From Dermacentor variabilis (Eukaryota; Arthropoda; Arachnida; Ixodida; Ixodidae), in NCBI RefSeq assembly GCF_050947875.1, contig NC_134573.1, positions 49,176,115 through 49,240,114 of the forward strand: a stretch of DNA of 64,000 nucleotides. Reading direction: 5' to 3'. A program made the position numbers and the translations under genes. The first letter of the stretch is position 1; each line of letters opens with the position of its first letter. The notes under the pieces were generated by a model. The model was given only the letters and a program-made list of their open reading frames with translations, searched no databases and had not been told where the DNA came from. Shown piece after piece: positions 32,918 to 44,269 of this stretch.

Positions 32918-33100
32918 GTATCAACGATATAGTACAAAAAATTAAACTTGCACATTTTTTATTCACGCAGATGATTCTTCCGTATTTTTTTACAGGATAA
33001 CATCGAGTACACGTTGCTACCGAGGCAGGTGCGTTTTGTTCTAAAGTCTCCTTTACAGCAGCGCAGAGGGCTACTAACTTTTTCTACATACAAAGAATCC
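32918..33100 (+). pseudogene. LINE D resumes after the LTR element
   Basis: Reads INDIVQKIKLAHFF then HADDSSVFF with one frame change. This is the RT segment that directly follows the PFPLLYC end before 28458. Removing one copy of GTAT and the element joins the two halves. Beyond about 33000 the LINE is no longer recognisable. Confidence 0.72.
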
Positions 33101-33540
33101 AATCCTCCGCACAACACATATGCTACAACATGTTCACACTGTGCAGCTCACGCTTACATTATCCAATTAAACCAAACATGATTAGGCCGCTTATCCTACA
33201 AACGAGGAATATTATCAGGATTATGACATCCCTCGGAAAGTCCTTCAGCTTTCCAGAAAGCCAGAACATTTACCCCCGTGCTGCGATTTCACGCCGTTGT
33301 GAGACTCGACACTAACACATTTAAAGAGACACACTACACGAAGACATACAAGAATGCCGCACTTTTCGTGAAAAGTATAAAAATTACATGGAATTTTATA
33401 CTGATGGCTCTAAAATGAAAAGAAAAACACGTGGGTGTGTGGGCCGTAACAGAAAATTCGCAAACAGGTATTCGAATATCACAGCATGCCTATGCCTACA
33501 CAGCCGATGTATACGTAATATGAACGGTAGTTCAAAATAT
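33101..33540 (+). pseudogene. LINE E: RNase H-bearing LINE, N-terminal half of RNase H
   Basis: A poor frame leads into KNYMEFYTDGSKMKRKTR (33385-33440). YTDGSK is the first catalytic motif of a LINE RNase H. After a frameshift, HAYAYTADVY matches the usual Y(T)AE segment. It is cut at 33540 by the LTR element at 33541 and continues at 38672. The target duplication is ATAT (33537-33540 and 38668-38671). Confidence 0.65.
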
Positions 33541-33703
33541 TGTTGCGTGTGGAAAGACACACACAGAAGAGGCTATTTACAGGCTATTTACACTGGAGCC
33601 AGCCAGCCAGGCTGACACTCGCTCGCGCCAAGCGCACCGACCATCTTCGTCGTCGTTCTCGCGGCGGCTCGTTTCTTGAGCATCGCTTGAACATATCGTA
33701 ATA
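33541..33703 (-). repeat. Left (3') LTR, 163 bp, with adjacent polypurine tract
   Basis: TGTTGCGTGTGGAAAGACAC to ATATCGTAATA on the plus strand. The minus-strand sequence next to it, CCGCCGGGGGGTAG (33704-33717), is the likely polypurine tract. Confidence 0.88.
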
Positions 33704-36700
33704 CTACCCCCCGGCGGCGAAAGCACCGTCACGGTGCTGTTAAATATCTAAGGCGCGTGGAGAGTTGTAGGGCTTGAGTCGGGCGACGTGGACGATGTCA
33801 CTGGTTGTCACAGCGGGGGACGTAGTGGGCGTGGCTAAAACGATCTCATAGGTGACATCGGTCACATTGCGGAGCACGCGATATAGGCCTGTGTAACAAG
33901 AAAGGAGTTTTTCACATAGGCCAACTTTACGCGAAGGTGACCAAAGCAACACCAGGCTGCCGGGCAAAAAATGGACATCACGGTGACGGAGGTCGTAGCG
34001 TTGCTTCTGCTTGTCTTGAGACACTTGTAGACGACTGCGCGCAAGTTGGCGAGCGTGGTCAGCATGGGCGATTGCATCACGGGCATAAGCGCTAGTGGAA
34101 GCTGTGGCGGACGGAAGCACAGTGTCCAGTGGTAGCGTTGGTTCGCGGCCATACAAGAGGTAAAACGGGGAAAAGCCAGCAGTTTCGAGACGGGAAGAGT
34201 TATATGCAAAGGTAATGCAAGGTAGAGCCAGGTCCCAGTCACGGTGGTCGTCGGAAACGTATTTGGATAGCATGTCTGTAAGGGTGCGGTTCAAGCGCTC
34301 AGTAAGGCCGTTCGTTTGGGGATGGTAGGAGGTGGTAAATTTGTGCCGTATTGACCAGGCACGCATGATGTCGTCGATAACTTTGGCAAAAACGTACGGC
34401 CATGGTCTGTTAGCAATTTACGCGGAGCACCATGCATCAAAATAAAATCATGTAGGAGGAAGTCCGCAACATCAGTTGCGCAACTGGTCGGAAGAGCACG
34501 GGTTACGGCGTAGCGGGTCGCGTAGTCCACCGCGACTGCAACCCACTTGCTTCCTGCTGTAGATTCCGGAAATGGGCCGAGAAGGTCTAAGCCGACACGA
34601 TGAAAGGGCTCGGCAGGAATGTCGAGCGGCTGCAGGTAACCAGCGGGGAGCTGGGAAGGCTTCTTGCATCGTTGGAGAACTTCACAAGCGGCGACGTAAC
34701 GTCGTACGGAACTGGCAAGACCAGGCCAGAAAAAACGGCGACGTACACGGTCGTAGGTTCCAGATACGCCGAGATGTCCTGCCGTTGGTGCGTCGTGGAG
34801 CTCTTCTATAACGGTGGAGCGGAGGTCTTTATGTATTACAAGTAGGAACTGAGAGCCGTCCGGATGAAGGTTACGACGGTACAGAGTACCGTCGCGGAGG
34901 ACGAAGAGGCGTAGATTAGCATCGGCAGGAGAGTGCTCAAAACGGTCAATGAGTGCTCTGATGTAGGCGTCACGGCGTTGCTCGTCGGCGAAATGAAGCA
35001 GCTGTGACACAGAGAATACGCGAGAAGCACTGGCAATATTAGAGGAGTCAGAGTCGTCAACAGGGTAACCCGACAAGCTGTCAGCGTCTTGGTGCAGGCG
35101 GCCATTCTTGTACACCACGCAATATGAAAATTCTTGTAGCCTCAAAGCCCATCGACCAAGCCGACCTGTAGGTTCTTTTAGCGAAGAGAGCCAGCAGAGA
35201 GCATGATGGTCAGTGACTACGGAAAAAGGGCAACCGTAAAGGTAAGCACGGAGCTTCGCAACCGCCCAGACTACAGCAAGGCATTCTCGTTCCGTAATGG
35301 AATAGTTGCGCTCCGATGCTGTGAGGAGGCGGCTCGCGTAAGCAATAACGCGATCCTGGCCACGCTGACGCTGGGCTAAGGCGGCACCTACGCCATGACC
35401 GCTGGCATCTGTACGCAAATCTGTAGGGGCATCAGGGTCGAAGTGGGCGAGAATGGGTGGTGAGGAGAGAAGAGTAACGAGACGAGAGAAGGCGGCGGCT
35501 TCTGCCGCCTTCTGCCGCCACGAGAATTGTACGACTTTCTTCAAAAGATTGCTGAGGGGTCTAGCAATTGCCGCAAAATCTTGAATAAAACGACGAAAGT
35601 ACGAGCATAGCCCTACAAAACTTCGAACGTCTGCGGCTGTCTTCGGAACCGGAAACTCTCTGACAGCGCGAGTTCTGTCGGTATCAGGCCTTACTCCGGA
35701 AGTATCAACGAGATGGCCCAAAAGAGTAATTTGCCGGTGGCCAAAACGACATTTAGACGGGTATAGTTGCAGCTTCGCCTTTCGAAATACATTAAGTATA
35801 GTTGTGAGACGTTCCAGGTGAGTGTCGAACGTTGGCGAGAAGACGATGACGTCGTCGAGGAAGCAGAGGCATGTGGACCCTTTGAAACCTTGAAGCAAGG
35901 AGTCCATCATACGCTAGAAGGTTGCAGGGGCGTTGCATAATCCAAACGGCATTACATTAAATTGGTATAGGCCGTCAGGTGTGATGAACGCGGTTTTTTC
36001 TTGGTCCATATCATCAACAGCAATCTGCCAGTATCCCGAACGAAGATCAATAGACGAGAAACAGCTGGAACCGTGCAGGCAGTCAAGGGCGTCAGCTATA
36101 CGTGGGAGCGGGTAGACGTCCTTCTTAGTAATGTTGTTCAGATGGCGGTAGTCTACACAGAAGCGCCACGTTCCGTCCTTCTTCTTAACCAACACCACAA
36201 GTGACGCCCAGGGACTCGAAGAAGGCTCAATGATGTTTTTATCGAGCATTTTGTTGACTTCGTTTTGAATTACTCGGCGTTCTGACGCAGAAACTCGATA
36301 CGGTCGTCGGTGAATAGGCGTAGCATCGCCAGTAAGAATACGATGTTTGACCGCGAGCGTCTGGCCTAAAGGGCGATCGTCGATGTCGAAAATATCTCGG
36401 TAGGACGACAATACTTGGCAAAGCTCTTCAACCTGCGCCGAGGACAGGTCCGTCGCAACCATTTTCTTTATATTGGCATCGGCACCCGAGGCTGGTTCGA
36501 GGGGCCTGCTAAGCTCGCGAGAATCATCGGTCGATAATGCTGCCACGTATTGGTTGCCGAGACAATCAACGGTGGCAAGACAAATACCTTGCGGTAGAAT
36601 TTGCTTTGCCAATCCAAAGTTACAGACAGCCATTCGAGTACGGTTCCCAGTAATATTAAGTATACTGTGAGGCACTGTAACGTCATACCTTATTGGAATG

Positions 36701-37247
36701 TTGGACAGAGGAGTGACGAGGTAATCGCCATCAGGAACTGGTGGGAAAGAAAACAGTTCAATGTAGGCTATTGACTTTGGCTACAGGCGAAGAAAACCGG
36801 TGGGACTTAAGCGGCAGCGGGGTGCGTCAGAAGGTTCGGCGAGCATCAGCAACTCAAGGGGAAGGGTACCGGTAGAGCAGTCAATAAGAGCAGAATGTGC
36901 GGAGAGAAAATCGAGGCCGAGAATGAGGTCCTGGGAGCAATGAGCAATTACGGTGAAGAGGACAGGAGTGTGGCGGCCGGCGATGCTGACGCGTGCCGTA
37001 CACATGCCGATGATAGGCACAGTACCGCCGTCCGCAACGCCTACGACGCGGGCCGACGCTGGGGTGAGGAGCGTTTTGAGTCGTCGTCGGAAGGCAGCAC
37101 GCATAATGGAAAGCTGTGCTCCTGTATTGATGAGTGCCGTGACAGGATAGCCGTCAACGTCAAGAAGGTTTCGGTTCGTGGGTAACGTGAGCAGAGGATT
37201 TGAGGGCAGGGTCGATAATGCAGCTTCACCGCCAGAAGCTGCAGTGC
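33704..37247 (-). pseudogene. Ty3/Gypsy pol: PR-RT-RNase H-IN with four lesions
   Basis: Read in the -1 frame relative to gag. Protease segment ALINTGAQLSIM (about 37125-37090): the catalytic DTG is NTG. A TAG at 36779-36781 follows FLRL. RT runs [55 protein letters not shown] and [16 protein letters not shown] at 35911-35913 interrupts ATF(E)RMMD. Then FLDDVIVFSP (catalytic LDD), GLCSYFRRFI, RNase H (RTDASGHGVGAAL, ERECLAVVWAV, TDHHALCWL, QDADSLS), IN zinc region (HLGVSGTYDR ... CEVLQRCKK) and core GLDLLGPFP. A one-base frameshift near 34395, after DHGRTFL, moves the rest (TTSYHPQTNGLTERLN) to the 34366-33740 frame, which ends HVARLKPYNS. Confidence 0.87.
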
Positions 37248-38432
37248 CTAGTTTTCCGGCTGGATCCGGGAGGCGATAGGCGGCGAAGAGAAGCGATGGT
37301 GTTGGGGCGAAAGAGACTGACGGCGTCGAGGTGAGGGCGAGCGACTGTACCCAAGATTCGGAACAGGAGCATCAGCGGCAGTGGATTCATGGCGGCGGGT
37401 ATAGGGAACGGAAGGTCCAAAGGTGCGAGAATAAGCGGCGGTGTATGTCCGAGGAGTTGGTGGCCATCGGTTGCGGCAGTGACGAGCGACGTGGCCGATG
37501 CGACAGCAGTGGAAGCAGATCGGCCGGTCATCAGGGGTACGCCAATCGGCCGGGTTGCGGCGAGATGTGGCAGAAAAGGACTGCCGAGGACGAGGAGGGC
37601 CGCTAGAAAACTGGGAAACGCTGGGTTGAGACGTGGTACACACAGAGTTCAGACCCATGTTCTGAAATTCGTGTCGGACGACGGCCTGGATCATCGCAAT
37701 GGTGGTTGCTGGCGGATCGGGAGGCGTCGTGGAGAAAGCTGGCGAACAGGTGGCCTCGAGTTCGCGGCGAACAATACTGGTGACGTCGTCACAGGTGGTG
37801 GTCTGACGTGGTCTACCCTCACATGCCGACGTAGCAGCAGTGTTGGGTAGCCGTGTGATGTGGTGTGTACTACGGCGGCTCTTAGCTTGCCCAAAGCGAC
37901 GGCATTCTTTGATGATGGCGTCGATAGTCGAGGCGTTGCCGAAAACAAGCAAATTGAAAGTGTCGTCGGCGATGCCTTTTAGAATATGTGACACTTTATC
38001 GGCTTCGGACATACCATCGTCAGCTTTGCGGCATAGAGCTAAGACGTCGAAGATGTAGGAAACGTACGGCTCCATAGATGACTGTACACGAGACGCAAGA
38101 GGCTTTCTCGCGGCAGCCTTGCGCCCAATGGGGTCGCCGAACAGTTCCCGTAGCTTCTGTTTGAAATTATTCCAACTGGTTATCTCGTCGTCATGCGTTT
38201 GGTGCCCCACGCGTGGGGTGCCGCCGAGATAAAAGATGACATTGGCGAGCATAATTGTTGGGTCCCACCTGTTATTAGCACGGGCGTGTTCATAGAGTTT
38301 GATCCAGTCGTCAACATCCTGGCCCTCCAGGCCAGAGAACACACCTGGGTCGCGATGTGGGGCGACCGTGACGATTGGAGCAATGGGACATGCCGAAGCC
38401 GTTGTAGAGGTGGGCGCGTCACCAGGAGGCAT
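37248..38432 (-). CDS. gag: Ty3/Gypsy Gag (394 aa)
   Basis: First in-frame ATG after the 5' LTR is at 38432 (MPPGDAPTSTTASACPIAPI). Upstream codons in the open frame overlap the PBS region. Capsid-like motifs are FSGLEGQDVDDWIKLYEHAR (~35), LRELFGDP, and LALCRKADDGMSEADKVSHI. The basic linker is followed by a CCHC zinc knuckle CFHCCRIGHVARHC. The tail is Arg/Ser/Pro-rich. It ends GAA AAC TAG (37248-37250). Pol lies in the -1 frame, but GGAAAAC here is not a perfect X XXY YYZ heptamer, so how the two are joined is unclear. Gag itself shows no lesion. Confidence 0.85.
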   Translation of the reverse strand: MPPGDAPTSTTASACPIAPIVTVAPHRDPGVFSGLEGQDVDDWIKLYEHARANNRWDPTIMLANVIFYLGGTPRVGHQTHDDEITSWNNFKQKLRELFGDPIGRKAAARKPLASRVQSSMEPYVSYIFDVLALCRKADDGMSEADKVSHILKGIADDTFNLLVFGNASTIDAIIKECRRFGQAKSRRSTHHITRLPNTAATSACEGRPRQTTTCDDVTSIVRRELEATCSPAFSTTPPDPPATTIAMIQAVVRHEFQNMGLNSVCTTSQPSVSQFSSGPPRPRQSFSATSRRNPADWRTPDDRPICFHCCRIGHVARHCRNRWPPTPRTYTAAYSRTFGPSVPYTRRHESTAADAPVPNLGYSRSPSPRRRQSLSPQHHRFSSPPIASRIQPEN

Positions 38433-38504
38433 GGTGACAAGCTCGGTGTGCCGACTACTTCTGAGTTCCGTGGTGAGGACGGGGATCGCTGACCTCCACA
38501 AGAA

Positions 38505-38667
38505 TGTTGCGTGTGGAAAGACACAGACAGAAGAGGCTATTTACAGGCTATTTACACTGGAGCCAGGCAGCCAGGCTGACACTCGCTTGCGCCAAGCGCA
38601 CCGACCAACTTCGTCGTCGTTCTCGCGGCGGCTCGTTTCTTGTGCATCGCTTGAGCATATCGTAATA
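38505..38667 (-). repeat. Right (5') LTR, 163 bp
   Basis: Differs from the left LTR at six positions by eye (about 3.7%), with no length change. Followed by the ATAT target duplication at 38668-38671. Confidence 0.88.
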
Positions 38668-38671
38668 ATAT

Positions 38672-38930
38672 CATTGCCGACAAACTTGAAAACACTGCCG
38701 CATACACAGATTCATTAACAAACTCAAGGCTCAACACGTGAAATCCCAATGTGAACGCCTGTTATGCCAATATTTTAAACGCATTATCGTAAAACAAATA
38801 CAGCAGATCAATTAGGTTTGGCTGGGTACCTAGCCATGTTGGGATACTGGGTAACGAAGCAGCGGATTGATGCGCATCAATAGCAGCGTACCAAAACATT
38901 ACAAATTCAACACTTCCATATAAACACAGA
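38672..38930 (+). pseudogene. LINE E resumes: C-terminal half of RNase H
   Basis: Reads IIADKLENTAAYTDSLTNSR and then, near 38815-38870, FGWVPSHVGILGNEAAD, the last RNase H motif (PxHxGIxGNExAD). With 33385-33540 this makes one RNase H domain split by the LTR element. A stop follows AAD. It ends where LINE F begins (ADWEHFKES, about 38950). Confidence 0.72.
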
Positions 38931-41900
38931 AATTAGCATCGGCTGACTGGGAGCATTTCAAAGAATCAACTCATTTATTACCCGATTTTATATAAAAAAA
39001 TTTGTATAGATGATGCTGTCGCATATTTTACCGCTTTTATTATTGATGCTGCTAAAAATTTTATCCCGCAAACAAATGGTGGTTTATACAAAATACGCGT
39101 TCCCTGGTGGAATTTTAGATGTGCAAAAGAGGCAGAGTAAGGCACGGGGCATATTGAGCAGATGGCCGAATACAGAAAATCTCATTGACTTTAAACACAT
39201 GAAATCGCAGGGAAAGCGGATATGTTGTGAGTCGAAGAGAGAAAGCTGAGCGAGGTTCCTTTCAGCTATAACTTCGTACACACAGGAGGCGAAAGTTTGG
39301 AATGGCGTAAGGAAGCTAAAAGCGCAGCAAATAAATCCGTTGCCTCTGGTGAACGATCAAGGGAATACATTAGAAGAACAGGCAGACACACTAGGGGAGC
39401 ACTTTAAGCGTGTGTCATGCTCAATCCACTACTGAAAATCCTTCATGAAGTACAGAGAAGTAGAAGAACGTAAGGTAATTGAGCAGAAATCCCCACAAAA
39501 CACACCATATAACCGCCCTTTCTGCCTTGCCGTGCTGAGAGTTGCCTTCATCGTATGCAACAGCTCTGCACCTGGACATGGTATAATAATGTACGACATG
39601 ATTAAGAACACACACACTTACACGCAACTGCCACTACTCGCACTTTTCAACCCTATTTGGGCTCCTGGATATCTTCCAGCTACTTGCGAAGAATCAATTG
39701 TGGTCCCCGTTCTAAAGCAAGGTAAAGATCCTTTGTAAGCGGCAAGCTCCCGCCCGATAGCTCTCATGAGTTACATTTGTAAGCTGTTTGAGAAAATGAT
39801 TACCGGCAACAGATACATATCCTTGAAATTAACAAAATACTTGATCCCTATCAGTGTGGCTTTATATAGGGTCGGTCCACAAACGATCATATCGTGCGCA
39901 TTGAGGGGAATATTCGTGACGCGTTTGTACACAAGCAGTTTTTCTTATCGATAGTCCTCGATATGGAGAAGGCATACGACACAACGTGGCGGTACAGGAT
40001 CTTGCGAGACTTGCCTGGAACGGGCATCTGTAGCAATATGCTAAACCTGATAGAAAGTTATATGCCCAATTGTACCTTCCGCGTGAAAGTCGGGAATGTA
40101 CTCTGACGTTCATTTACACAGGGAACTGGTGTGCCCCAGGGAGGTGTGCCCAGCTGCACACATATATATTTAAGATGAACACATTCCGCTCTGAATTCCC
40201 ACCACCTATATTTTAACCGTCTACGTAGACGATATACAAATAGATTTTGAATCCTGCATGCTTGCAGTGTGCGAAAGACAAGTACAGGAGGGCTTGAACA
40301 ATATATCTAAGTGGGCAGACGAAAAAGGGTTTAAAGTCAACCCCCACAAAAGTTCAAGTGTTTCCTTTGCAAGAAATAGAGGCCTGGTTCCAGACCCGTG
40401 CATGGAAGTGTGTGGACAACAAATACCTGTCAACAAAAAGCCCAAATTTCTAGGTATAGTACTTGACTCTAAGCTTACTTTTATCCCACACATAAAATAT
40501 CTCAAATTGAGATGTCTAAAAACAATCAACTTACTGAAGACACTATCACACACAAGATGGGGTAGCAGACAGGAAGTGTATAATGAATATTTACAAGAGC
40601 GTCATTCAATCACGGTTAGACTATGGTGCCACAGTATACAATTCTGCTGCCCCGAGTGCACTAAAGATACTGGATCCCGTCCACCAGCTGGGTATCCGTC
40701 TGGCCACAGGCTTGTTCAGATCTAGCCCCATTGAAAGCTTATATGTAGAATAGAATGAGTGGTCACTTAATCTGCGGAGAGCATACACCATCTTTACATA
40801 TTTCCTTAAAGTGCACTCTAATCCTGAACATCCGTGTTGTGAAACCATTAACAATTCGGCATGCACTGCACTTTTCCGTAATCGACCCTCTGTGAGACAG
40901 CCTTTTTCGCTCCGTGTGAGGGAGCTTGGCGTGGAAAGTGATGACCCACTCTTCCAACACCGCTTAATGGCTGCAGCGAAGCAGCTACCGCCTTGGGATT
41001 GGCAGGTGATAGAATGTGATATAGCTTTTGTGAGAGTTCAAAAATACGCACCAGAGCTCGAAATACGAATGCATTTTCATGAACTCCAATTGAAGTACTT
41101 TTGTTCGGATTTCTACATCGATCCGTCAAAGGCGCATGTTGGCGTGTCTTACGCGGCTGATGGACCCTCTTTCTCTACAGGAGGTGTACTGAACCCCCAT
41201 AGAAGCATCACTACTGCAGAAGCCTAGGCAGTACTGTCTGCGGTAGAACACATGAAGAAATTAAAACTAGACAAAGCGATAATGTTCACGGACTCGTTAA
41301 GTATTGTAAAAGCACTAATATCCTCAAGAAAGTACAAAAATAATGTTTTCGCTTAGCATTACTCTCGCTTGTGCAGTATTTTTTCGTCTCGCAGACATGT
41401 GACAATATGCGGGTTCCCTGGTCATAGACACATCGAAGGTAATGCGCTGGCCGACCGAATGGCCACATCAAATACACCGCCTCCCCCCCCCCCCCCCCAA
41501 GCTGGTAATTCCACCACTACTATTCCCGCCACAGAGCTAAAGCCTTTTTTGCGAACGAAACTGCGAAGCTAATGGCAACGCATGTGGGGCAATGAACCAA
41601 ATAATAAGCCCCATTTGATTAAGCCAAGGATAGGTTTCTGGCCCTCCGTTACAAAAATAAAAAAAAGACGGGCTGATGTCCTATTCGGTCGACTTAGCAT
41701 AGGGCACGCATATGGTACCCACAATTTTCTGCTTACCGGCAACGAACATCCTACCTGTGTTAGATGTGGTGAAAGGCTCAACGTCTTCCACGTGCTCGTG
41801 GAGTGCTGGGTAGCCGAAAGAGAAAGAAGGAAACATTTTCCTCTAGCATACCGGTATTGTCTCCCTCTGCATCCCGGTATGTTTCTTGGTAAGGAACCCC

Positions 41901-42346
41901 TTTTTACCACCAACGCTGTCCTAGGTCTATTGAATGATGTGGGTTTGCATGTTAATAGTCCAATAGTATTGTAGCGCATCCTCTCTCTAGAGGATGCTGC
42001 TGTGATAGTAGTCCTCGTACAGCACACGCCTCGAGGCGCTTCCGCTTCAAGGACTCTGTTAGGGCAGTGGTGCTTTTTCGAATTTTTATTCAAATGACCA
42101 ATTCTAGCACATTGTAATTCTTCTACAATGCATCTTTCGTGTCCATGGCACGCTACATAATAATTGTCATAGTTTTATTACATGTAGCTCTGACACAGTT
42201 TACAGCGACCGTTTTTAGGCCCATTTACAGCCCTGTTGCATTCATTTCTCGTAATGTATCGCTTCACTTTGATTTCATTACCGTTGGCTTAACGCTCTTT
42301 GGCCAAACCTGGCCTTTGCGCCATAAAACACCACACATGATCATGA
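38931..42346 (+). pseudogene. LINE F: RNase H-bearing LINE, 5'-truncated, with 3' end
   Basis: Starts after the endonuclease: ADWEHFKES, IDDAVAYFTAFIIDAAKNFI, VPWWNFRC, KVWNGVRKLKAQQINPLPLV and DQGNTLEEQADTLGEHFKRV. RT: SRPIALMSYICKLFEKMI, VLDMEKAYDTTWRYRIL, GTGVPQGGV and the active site YVDD in VYVDDIQIDF (about 40220). After it, KPKFLGIVLDSKLTFIPHIK and LGIRLATGLFRSSPIESLY. RNase H: FYIDPSKAHVGV, FTDSLSIVKAL, GHRHIEGNALADRM. The C-terminus has CVRCGE...HVLVEC and LGKEPLF, ending at TAG 41972-41974. There are stops and frame changes throughout (for example TAA near 39738 and TAG near 41227). The tail reads TTTGCGCCATAAAACACCACACATGATC. Confidence 0.82.
41976..41997 (+). other. Post-stop stem-loop of LINE F
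   Basis: GCATCCTC-TCTCTA-GAGGATGC forms a perfect 8-bp stem (9 with the next pair) one base after the ORF2 stop. The related LINE G has the same stem at the same place (63293-63314). Confidence 0.8.
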
Positions 42347-42890
42347 AATACAGTAGCAATGCGATTCAGAAGGCCTTGACGTCAAAATGGCAGCACGAAT
42401 GGGACGATTTATTAAGCAACAAGGTACATCATATTTAACCTGTAATTGACGAGTGGAAGTCATGCAGTCACCAGCAATGGTTCTACGAGGTGATATAGTG
42501 TCGACTTCGCTTTCTACATGGACATCTGACGCACAATTAACTCCTCCTCCGAAAAGAAAACCCGCCAACTTGCGAAAAGTGCCTGAACCTCTTAATGTGA
42601 TACACATCTTAATAACGTGTCCGCACATCGACACACAGAGACTGGGGTTTTTACGCAATCTGTTGAACTTACGTACTCCATTACACCTGCACTATTACTG
42701 GCAGATGACCACCCCCCCCCCCCCAGCGCCATTTGCTGACCTGTACGACTTTTTAGAGAAAAATGGTTATTTACGCCAACTATATTGTAATGCTGGTTTA
42801 CCTGCTCTAACTTTGCTTTTTCTTTCGTCTTGTGACTGGCGCAGCATGGCCTTAGTTGCCTTTGTGCCATTAAACCCAAACTAACCAACC
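42347..42890 (+). pseudogene. LINE J: C-terminal and 3'-end remnant of another LINE
   Basis: A mosaic of frames gives KWQHEWDDLLSNKVHHI, LRFLHGHLTHN, a finger-like KENPPTCEKC...HILITCPH, and LRNLLNLRTPLHLHYYWQMT. The end is ...CTTTGTGCCATTAAACCC plus an AACTAACC tail. This is the region after RNase H in I-like LINEs. It abuts the LINE F tail but is a different family. A C14 homopolymer interrupts it near 42712. Confidence 0.6.
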
Positions 42891-43764
42891 AATGAACCTT
42901 TCAGGCGAAATTGCCACTTTTTTTAAAAAACTGAAGCTTTCTTCCTCTTTTCTCCCGAGATTCTCGAAGCTTCTGCTACTGTGGTCTGGCTTGCGCACGC
43001 CGTTTGGTTTTTGCAATACAACCGGATGGTACTGCATACGATTCCACAGCACATTATGCCGATAGCGAAGTAATATAAATAACTCGGCGTACGTATAAAC
43101 GAATGAAAAACTTACTCAAGTACGCCACCGTGAGAATATGAAAATAAAGGGAAGTGAAATGCTGCAATAATGAAAAACTGAACAGTGTGGAGCCACAATA
43201 AGTATGAGGATGTGTGTGGAACCCAAAGCAGTCATTTAGAAGAAAAAGCCAATTGGAAAAAGAAAAGTTGGGCACGTTAACTCCTAGTATCCTAAGGCGT
43301 GGTCAGCGAGCACAAAAAGCACCCGCTTAAGGCGTTTATAGAATTTAAAAAATTATAAGGAAACGTGAATGATGAATGACAGGGGCTGCTGGTGCCCCAG
43401 GCAAGAGCAAGCACCTCCTGTGGAACAGTGGGAGCAGCAGCATGTTGTCAAAAAGAAGAGGCAGCCCGGTTCGAGACAATTAAGGCCTGGAAAAAAATCG
43501 GGCAGTCGTCGCAGGAAATGCGACCGAACGCAGAACCACGCCCCACCGACCAGCGGAATCAAGACGGCCAGAAAAAACTCAAATTATTCAAAAGAAAAGA
43601 AATGGAAGAAGAGAAAGTTAGAATCGCATAGAAAGTTAGTGCAGCTCAGCACAGATACAGCCGAGGAATAGAATAAACAAAGAAAAAACGGAAAAGTGTG
43701 GCTTGTGATGTAACGGTTGAGGAATGAGCGTAAGAAAAAGAAGAAATTGAAAAATCAACAAAGA
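42891..43764. other. Unassigned, purine-rich in part
   Basis: 43380-43740 is strongly A/G-rich on the plus strand. The resulting Lys/Arg-rich open frames have no motif. No repeat pair was found. Confidence 0.4.
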
Positions 43765-43997
43765 CAGAAATTATGGGGTTTTACGTGGCAAAACCACTTT
43801 TTGATTATGAGGCACACCGTAGTGTGGGACTCCGGAAATTTAAATCACCTGGGGTACATTAACGTGCACGAAAATCCCGGCACACGGGTATTTCTGTATT
43901 TCGCCCCCGTGGAAATAAGCCGCCGTAACCGGGATTCAATCCCGCGACCTTGTGCTCCGCAGCCCAACACCATATCAACTAAGCAACCACGGCGGAT
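43765..43997 (-). mobile_element. Ruka-type SINE, diverged
   Basis: A minus-strand copy with head CCGCCGTGGTTGCTTAGTTG and box B GGATTGAATCC. The body is more diverged than the others. Target-site duplication TCAACAAAGA at 43755-43764 and 43998-44007 (10 bp, perfect). Confidence 0.85.
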
Positions 43998-44269
43998 TCA
44001 ACAAAGAAAAACGAAATGAATACAAAAGTATACGGAAAGAGTAGCAAAAGAGCAGGAAACGACAACAAAAAGAAAAAAAAAACTAAAGAAGAAAAGACCG
44101 TCGAGCACCCCGTCGCTAAAACTGCAGGGTACGGCTCAAAGGAGTGGCAAGCATAGAAACAAAGAACAGTAAGGAAAGTTAGAAAAAAAAGGAATAATTC
44201 TATCAGCGTTAACGTTCGCAAACTCGATTCTATGTTTAAAATCAGTTATCTTGTCGAGACTCCAAGTTA

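Larger units (their letters stand above)
33541..38667 (-). mobile_element. Ty3/Gypsy retrotransposon on the minus strand, damaged, 5.1 kb
   Basis: Two 163-bp LTRs with six differences, a 4-bp target duplication ATAT, and gag-PR-RT-RH-IN order on the minus strand. A possible PBS TGGAGGTCAGCGATCCCC lies at 38481-38498. LTR ends on the minus strand are TA...CA rather than TG...CA in both copies. Four lesions disable pol (see pol entry), while gag is open. The LTR difference makes it clearly older than the CsRn1-like element. It sits in LINE E. Confidence 0.9.

Noticed and set aside
37244..37256. A canonical -1 slippery site (GGAAAAC) in the 33541-38667 element
   Set aside because: It does not satisfy X XXY YYZ in the gag frame. 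The joining mechanism is left open.
41486..41500. Poly-C run as a regulatory or structural element
   Set aside because: The C runs here and near 42712 interrupt dead LINE reading frames and look like slippage-prone simple sequence.
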